Positions 58,696-64,000 of a stretch of 64,000 nucleotides of DNA are shown here, piece after piece (the first letter of the stretch is position 1; every line of letters starts with the position of its first letter). A program made the translations under genes and the position numbers. The notes under the pieces are model-generated. The model worked only from the letters and a program-made list of their open reading frames with translations. It had not been told where the DNA came from and ran no database searches. The DNA comes from Macrostomum hystrix. Taxonomy: Eukaryota > Platyhelminthes > Macrostomidae. The stretch covers positions 7,844,001 to 7,908,000 of the forward strand of contig CATNEN010000007.1 of the NCBI GenBank assembly GCA_950097015.1. Reading direction: 5' to 3'.

Positions 58696-58968
58696 AGTAC
58701 CAGTATAATAATAAGTAGTCATAGCCGTGAATCCCTTTCTACTTTTCTACACTTTTCTATTAACCTGTAGACAATATTTACGATCTTAACCTATTTACGA
58801 TGCAAAGTGTATTTACGATTTAAAGCATTGAAGCAGCGAGCTGTGTGTTTATTCACGATATTGTACATACCAAATGACGCCAGGGATGGGATGTTTTGTT
58901 TTATTACCCTTAATTAACATCTTATTTTTAGGCAGATGCAATTAAATTAAACAAAAGATGTCTCACTA
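58696..58968. other. Intergenic, nothing recognised
   Basis: AT-rich unique DNA at the 3' side of the secreted-protein gene. Confidence 0.5.
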
Positions 58969-58974
58969 TTTATT
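58969..58974 (-). terminator. Candidate poly(A) signal of the secreted-protein gene
   Basis: AATAAA on the minus strand, about 145 nt after the stop codon at 59119. Confidence 0.45.
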
Positions 58975-59118
58975 TGAAAGTTTTCTCTCAACGTGCGCTA
59001 AGAAAATTGTCCAACGAGGAATCAGTTTTAGCTCCTTGCCATGTTAAATATAAATTTTTCGTTTACTATTGATTATAGCCACCTTAGGAATCCAATGTCA
59101 GCCGGGCAGTGAGGCGCC

Positions 59119-61411
59119 TCACTTCAGGTAGATGAGGAAGCGCTCAGCAACTTTGGCGCCTACTTGCAGCGAGCTGGCCCCGTAATCTGTGTACAACAGC
59201 GCCGGGGGCCTACCGGTCCAGCCGCGGTTACCCCAGGCGCAGGGGTCCCTCTGGTCTGACACAGCCCAGAAGGCGTTGTCACCTGGGCAACCTGCGTAGT
59301 AAAATAGAATGAAGAAGCCACGCTTCCAGTGCGTGTCGCCAGTGATGCTGAAAAGGGTGAACCTGGGGTCGGCCACGTCTGGATTGTTAAAGAATTGGTC
59401 CTTGTTGTTCAAGTCGCGGAACGCCTTGTATGGGAAGCTAGAAACTACACGGCTCTGGTGGAACCAGTTCTGCTTGTCAAGGCGCTGTCGGTTGATAGAT
59501 ACGTCGAATACGACACGAGCAACCGCGCCACTGCCCACTCGCATCTCCGTCACCAGATACTGCCGGCCACTGGCGATCACAGCCTGGCTGAGGCTGTCAA
59601 TCAGGTCTGATCGATAAACCTCAGGGAGGAATCCGCTGGTAGCCTTGGAGAAGCTGGGCTGCCTGTGCAGGAAGGTGGGCACGGCCTCGTGACCGGACCC
59701 CGCCTTCACCGTGAACAGGAGAATCTTGTTGTCCTCTGCGTGAATTAGTTCGACGGGGCATGTTCTCTGTGTTTTTGATCGAGTATACTCTTGTCCCCAT
59801 GGAAAAATCTAAAGTTACCCTCAGGTTCAATTTATACAAATTAATCAGAGAAACTTTCACGAGTATCAGAGTATCGAAGTGAAGCAAGCGTTCTCGAGTT
59901 TAGCTGCGTATTTAAAGGAGCTACGGGCGTATGTTCTCACCAATCATGAAGGCTCCGGGCAGGCTTCCGTGGAACTCGGCAAAGGGTGGTCGCACAGGCG
60001 TTTCAACACGCAGGTAGACGAGAAAGCGATCGGCATATGCACCATTGCCGCTGTAAGGCTGGCTATCCGCTCTGCTATAGATGAGAACTGGAGCTTTGCC
60101 CATCCATCCCCTGTTGCAGTAGTGGCACGGGTCCCATACGTCAGAGACGAAAAACAGCCCAGTGTCCCTATTGCAGCCACCATAGTGTCGGCTGATTTGA
60201 AAGCGACGACTCAGAGTGACGCCTAGATGATCTCCAGCGATACTGAAGCTGTTGTAGTTGCTGCGGCCGAACCAGAACGGCTGGGTGGACAGCAGCCTCT
60301 CTGGGCTGAACCAGCTGTTCTTGTCTAAGCCCACTGGCTGGGCGCTGAACACCGCCTGCGCGACCATTCGGCCGACGGCGTCTCGCATCTCGGCTACAAT
60401 TTGCCACCGTCCGACTGCAGTCACCAGCGCGAGCTGGTCTAAAAGCCCGGACCGGTAGATCTTGGGCAGGGAGCCGTCCATAGGGATTGCGTAGCTCTGC
60501 TCAGTTTGATAGGTTTCATAGGACCGGTGACCACTGCTGGCCTTGACGGTGTATAACAGCAGTTTATCCGATTCTGGGCAAAGCGCGGGTTCCACATGCT
60601 CATAGAATCTTATATCATTGCCTGTCTTCCGCCCCTGATCGGCACAAAAACAATAATTCGACTCACTTTGAGTTCATCAGTCATGTAACTAAATACAACT
60701 CATCATGCAAGCTTTTCTACTTGGTAAGTTATGTTACTGTCTTGCGACTTTCAAGACAACGAGACATCTTCTAATAAGTAACTCACCGAACCAGAAGGCG
60801 TTCTTAAAAGGCCGCCTAGCAGCATTTAGCACCGGCAGCCCAACACGGCGCATCTCAAAGCTGGCCCCGTTGGCTTTGCCCCGGAAGGTGAAATGCAAGG
60901 AGCCCAGAAGCTCAGTGTGGTCCGGCCCGGTGAATCGCAGGGTGCCCTTAAGCCTCAGGCAGGCGGCTCGGGTTGTGCAGTGGAAGATAACAACTGGATA
61001 GCGGCCTCGGTTCCAACGACCAGACACCGTCACCAGTGGGCTGCTTCCAATGGAATCCCGAACAGCTACTTTGATGGCCTGCACCTGCAGTACTTGCCAC
61101 CTGCTGCCGCCATCGGATGGCAGGTCCAGTCGAGACTTTACTTCAAGGGGAACCGTCATGAAAAAGCCTCTGCCCAGCGGCTCTGGTCGGATGTTAAGTC
61201 CTCTGCGCGGCAATCGCATGGCAACATAGGGCTCCACCACGCGGACATCACCGTTACCGAAGCAACGCAACCTGGTGCCCCGAAAGGGAAGCGTCGTCAA
61301 AACCTCCCAGCCGCCAGACCGTAGCTCCGACAGACCGCCCTGAGCTAGCGATGTCTCAAGCATCAGCAACAAGCACAGCAATGTAGTGTAGTGGTACATT
61401 GTGTGGTGCAT
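59119..61411 (-). CDS. Secreted protein with two tandem cysteine-containing modules, 3 exons, function unknown
   Basis: Exons 61411-60787, 60621-59941 and 59735-59119 join in phase 1 to about 641 residues. Exon 1 encodes a signal peptide (MYHYTTLLCLLLMLETSLAQ) and a domain of about 180 residues I cannot place. Exons 2 and 3 each encode one copy of a module of about 200 residues. It runs (K/N)(L/I)LL(Y/F)TVKA(S/G)SGH, (K/E)(I/V)YRS(G/D)L(L/I)D, a W-F pair, FSI(A/T)GD, Y(G/A)GC, VSD-x-x-DPC, then NRGW(M/T)G(K/R)(P/A)PxL(I/L)Y and a final RFL(V/I)YL. Both modules keep paired cysteines (YGGC, DPC), fitting a disulfide-bonded extracellular fold. Equal intron phases suggest duplication of a symmetric exon. 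I recall similar modules in uncharacterised invertebrate secreted proteins but can name no family. An acceptor-like AG lies 15 nt before the ATG, so a short trans-spliced or spliced leader is likely. Confidence 0.82.
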
Positions 61412-61426
61412 CCGCTGTGGTGCAAG

Positions 61427-61428
61427 CT
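61427..61428 (-). promoter_or_regulatory. Acceptor-like AG 15 nt before the secreted-protein ATG
   Basis: The minus strand reads TTACTAACGTAATTATTACAG, with a branch-like TACTAAC, then a 15-nt leader and ATG. It is the best of the five leader acceptors. Confidence 0.5.
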
Positions 61429-63266
61429 GTAATAATTACGTTAGTAACTCTAGATACTAAATTATACCCTCACTTCAATATTGAGTGGATTGCTTTATAT
61501 TATCTGGCCTGTCTTGGCCGTCTCTCTATTAATACTCTGCAGCAGGATTTTCCGTGGAAAATCCGTGATCATAAGCTAGTAATTAAATCCGTATTTTACC
61601 TTTTACTTATCATTTTACGAGTTTGATAGTTTTCTCATAAACCCGCCATATGTCAAAGCAAATGATTTAGTAGATTGCTTCACCAAAATTCCAGGATATT
61701 CCAGTTATTGTTGGCTTGTTTCAAACCTGCACCTTTGTACTTTTATTAGCTAGAAAGTAAGTGGCCTACCAAACTGAGTAATGCGAGCTATGAAAGTATT
61801 TTAGTAAGCCGGGCAGTAGTTATTCAAGAACAATCAAATGGTAGGTGGGTCAGACGAGCTAGGGTGCATGGGTGTATGGAGGGTACAAAACTTCTGGGGC
61901 AGCTCACAGGAAACATTCTGAATCCAAGTTTAAATAATAAGATAAGCGAATCGTTTTATTCATTTTGGACAGGGTCGAATATCATGGATCGAGTGGACCA
62001 CGCGGTTAGATTTTTGTATCCGCACAGAAATTTTGATAGTATCGATATGAGTGATTTTGATGATTTTGCACAAACTGGATGCAGGGACTAATAAGTCCCT
62101 AAGTAGAACTGGCAAACGGAGCTGAATGGTACAAAGATGTATATTAGCTGCATGGAAGTGAAGCTTCAATCTCCACCAAAAGGGGCTCACATCGTAAAGG
62201 TGTTTAAAGCTGAGGAAATTCACATTGTGAGACGAACCCAGTCTCACGTATACGCATGGTTCTTGCTATCCAAGTGGAATTCAAAACAACAAGACCTTTT
62301 TTGCTCTACAAGTCTTTGACGACAAAGTGGCTGCTGCCCTTGTGTGCGATGGTTTCAGCGAATTAACCTCAAAGTTTGTGTAATGTATCGTAAAATTATG
62401 TATGACTGTTATCTGCCGCAAACCAGCTCACCTCACGTCCTCCTTAGCTATCCTGATCGGAAACCAATACATCTTCTACTTCGGATGAACGTCTTTCTTT
62501 CTGAAGCGCCCTGTACAGATGCTCTGTCTGCGAGTGGCAGTGGTCGAGGTCTTAGTCGCCATCTGCAGTGTTTCACAACGGAAACTACGACTAGAATAGT
62601 CTCAATGGTGCAGTTGAAATGTATCTTCAATTAGTTAAAAACATTTCAATGCAGTATGTTCCTCTGCTTCTGAATTCAACACAGATCCGAAACGATTCGG
62701 CGCATACACTGAAAAATGGAAGCTGGCAGCGTGAGTTTAACTAAACGAAAAATCCTGGCTGAGCGGAGTAAACAATAACTTATTATTGTCAGACAGGTTC
62801 TACTGAGCGCCCATCTAAGCTGCTCCTATTTTTTTTCTCCAACGAATTAAGCCATTAAGCCATATATTAATCCATTAATAAAATTCACGGTTTAGCATAC
62901 ATCGTTAATTATTTTTATCAAAGCGATGGTACCCAAAAGTGCTTAGCATATATTTGAAAAAAATACTCAGTGTGTGAATTTTTTCTGAACGTAGTTTTTA
63001 CTTGAATTTGCTTTCTAGTTTGTTTTATCATAATACATTTTGCCGGTCGTCCTAAAAGGGGTGTGTATAATCTATGGGTCTGGGCACACTGGGCTCACTG
63101 GGTTTAAAATAATAAAACAAAGTATATAAGTTCGAAAAATTACTAAAGGTTATTCTGATATCGCTAACAGTAAGAAAATCACTTATAATACACATTTTCG
63201 TATTCTAATTTGTAACCTTGCGCTATTTTTTGCTGACACTTGATTTTGGCGTATTTTTATTTTTTT
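61429..63266. other. Intergenic, no confident gene
   Basis: Short plus-strand frames (61864-62091, 62137-62319, 62344-62634) have no recognisable domains. They might be remnants belonging with the ubiquitin-protease fragment to the right, but nothing shows this. Confidence 0.45.
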
Positions 63267-63647
63267 AGCGTGCCAAAAGCTAAAGCTGAAAGTCTGAAAC
63301 TATAAGGCCGCCATAGCATAGCCCAGGTTGAAAACCTCCCTCAAGTAATTGGCATATTTATACATCGCGCTCAGAATTCCGATCGGAAAAAAACCTTTAA
63401 GAAACGAGCAGCAGTCCCTATCCAATCTTCGCTTGTGCTACGCAAGCTTCGTTACAACCTAAAAGCAGTTGTGCTTCACAAAGGAGACACTGCAGTTCGC
63501 GGGCACTATATTTGCTACGTGTTTGTTTCAAGTGGTACGATCTGCAGAGTCGACGATAAAGCCGTCGAGCAACTTCCGTCAAATTTTTCGCTCGGGAATT
63601 TAGCTCGTGATTCCGTTGTTGTGCTTATGTATTCTATATCCTTGTGA
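63267..63647 (+). pseudogene. Ubiquitin-specific protease (USP, peptidase C19) C-terminal fragment with in-frame stop
   Basis: From 63306 the frame reads VENLPQVIGIFIHR, then LRYNLKAVVLHKGDTAVRGH, YICYV and CRVDDKAVEQLP, and ends DSVVVLMYS. This is the last third of a USP catalytic domain, with the catalytic His in GHYICYV and the Asp/Asn position in DDKAV. A TAA at 63303-63305 interrupts the same frame just after VPKAKAESLKL, which also fits the family. A strong 3' splice site (tatttttttag) precedes 63267. The Cys box is not found upstream. It is probably a pseudogene exon or a copy carried by a transposon. An assembly error at the TAA is possible. Confidence 0.65.
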
Positions 63648-64000
63648 AGTTTTCTTTTACACGCAGATCAGACAGTATTTTTTCGTTTGGTCATATTCCG
63701 GTTTGTTAATTGAATTTCTGAAAAATCTAATATCAGTAATCTCTGGTTTTAATAAGCTTTTTTGAGTACTTGCCGGAAATGAACTAAGCGCGGTGCATAT
63801 AAGTGCTATCGCGAAAAACAAAACATTGTAATAAAAACAATGTACAGTGTTTTGATAATAGTGCATCCTCAGAGTGTTTAGTGCACGGGCGTCGGCTTTC
63901 AAACAGTCGCTGAAACGGCGATGACAAAAGAATTGACACGAACCACATGGGCTGGAATTATAGAAAGTGTTAGCCATTTTTTGTTTTGTTTCTAAGTTTT
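63648..64000. other. Right-end flank, nothing recognised
   Basis: AT-rich DNA with short frames only. Confidence 0.5.

Overview
The window is nuclear DNA from an animal. Split genes with GT-AG introns encode metazoan families (a DEG/ENaC channel, a basigin-like immunoglobulin protein, a monocarboxylate transporter, a farnesyl-type prenyl synthase, a CBARP-like regulator). tRNA-headed SINEs, hAT MITEs, a Helitron and many minisatellites fill the rest. GC-rich exons in AT-richer, minisatellite-laden introns, and acceptor-like AGs just before several ATGs, would suit a free-living flatworm such as a macrostomid. The species is a low-confidence guess. No prokaryotic operon, CRISPR array or convincing tRNA/rRNA gene was seen.

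Layout. All seven recognisable protein genes lie on the minus strand: a DEG/ENaC channel cut by the left edge (1-1619); a five-exon CBARP-like single-pass membrane protein (6963-14200); a five-exon WH2/phostensin-like actin-binding protein (23579-30339); a three-exon polyprenyl/farnesyl diphosphate synthase (35462-37641); a six-exon basigin-like protein (43890-50767); a four-exon SLC16-type monocarboxylate transporter (52865-55431); and a three-exon secreted protein of unknown function with two tandem modules (59119-61411). I assembled exons by hand from splice signals, and the codon phase agrees at every junction.

Between and inside the genes lie about 18 tandem arrays totalling roughly 10 kb, with unit lengths clustering at 20-21 bp. 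There are two tRNA-derived SINE families, a 1.9 kb Helitron (38536-40456) with a nested hAT MITE, a second hAT MITE, a fold-back element, a Crypton-like recombinase fragment, a decayed LINE and a ubiquitin-protease pseudogene fragment at the right end.

How the genes may work together. Basigin is the obligate membrane chaperone of monocarboxylate transporters in vertebrates. Here a basigin-like gene sits directly downstream of an MCT gene on the same strand with no recognisable gene between, and both proteins keep residues known to matter for the complex. This is the most biologically suggestive arrangement in the window. The other genes show no obvious shared pathway.
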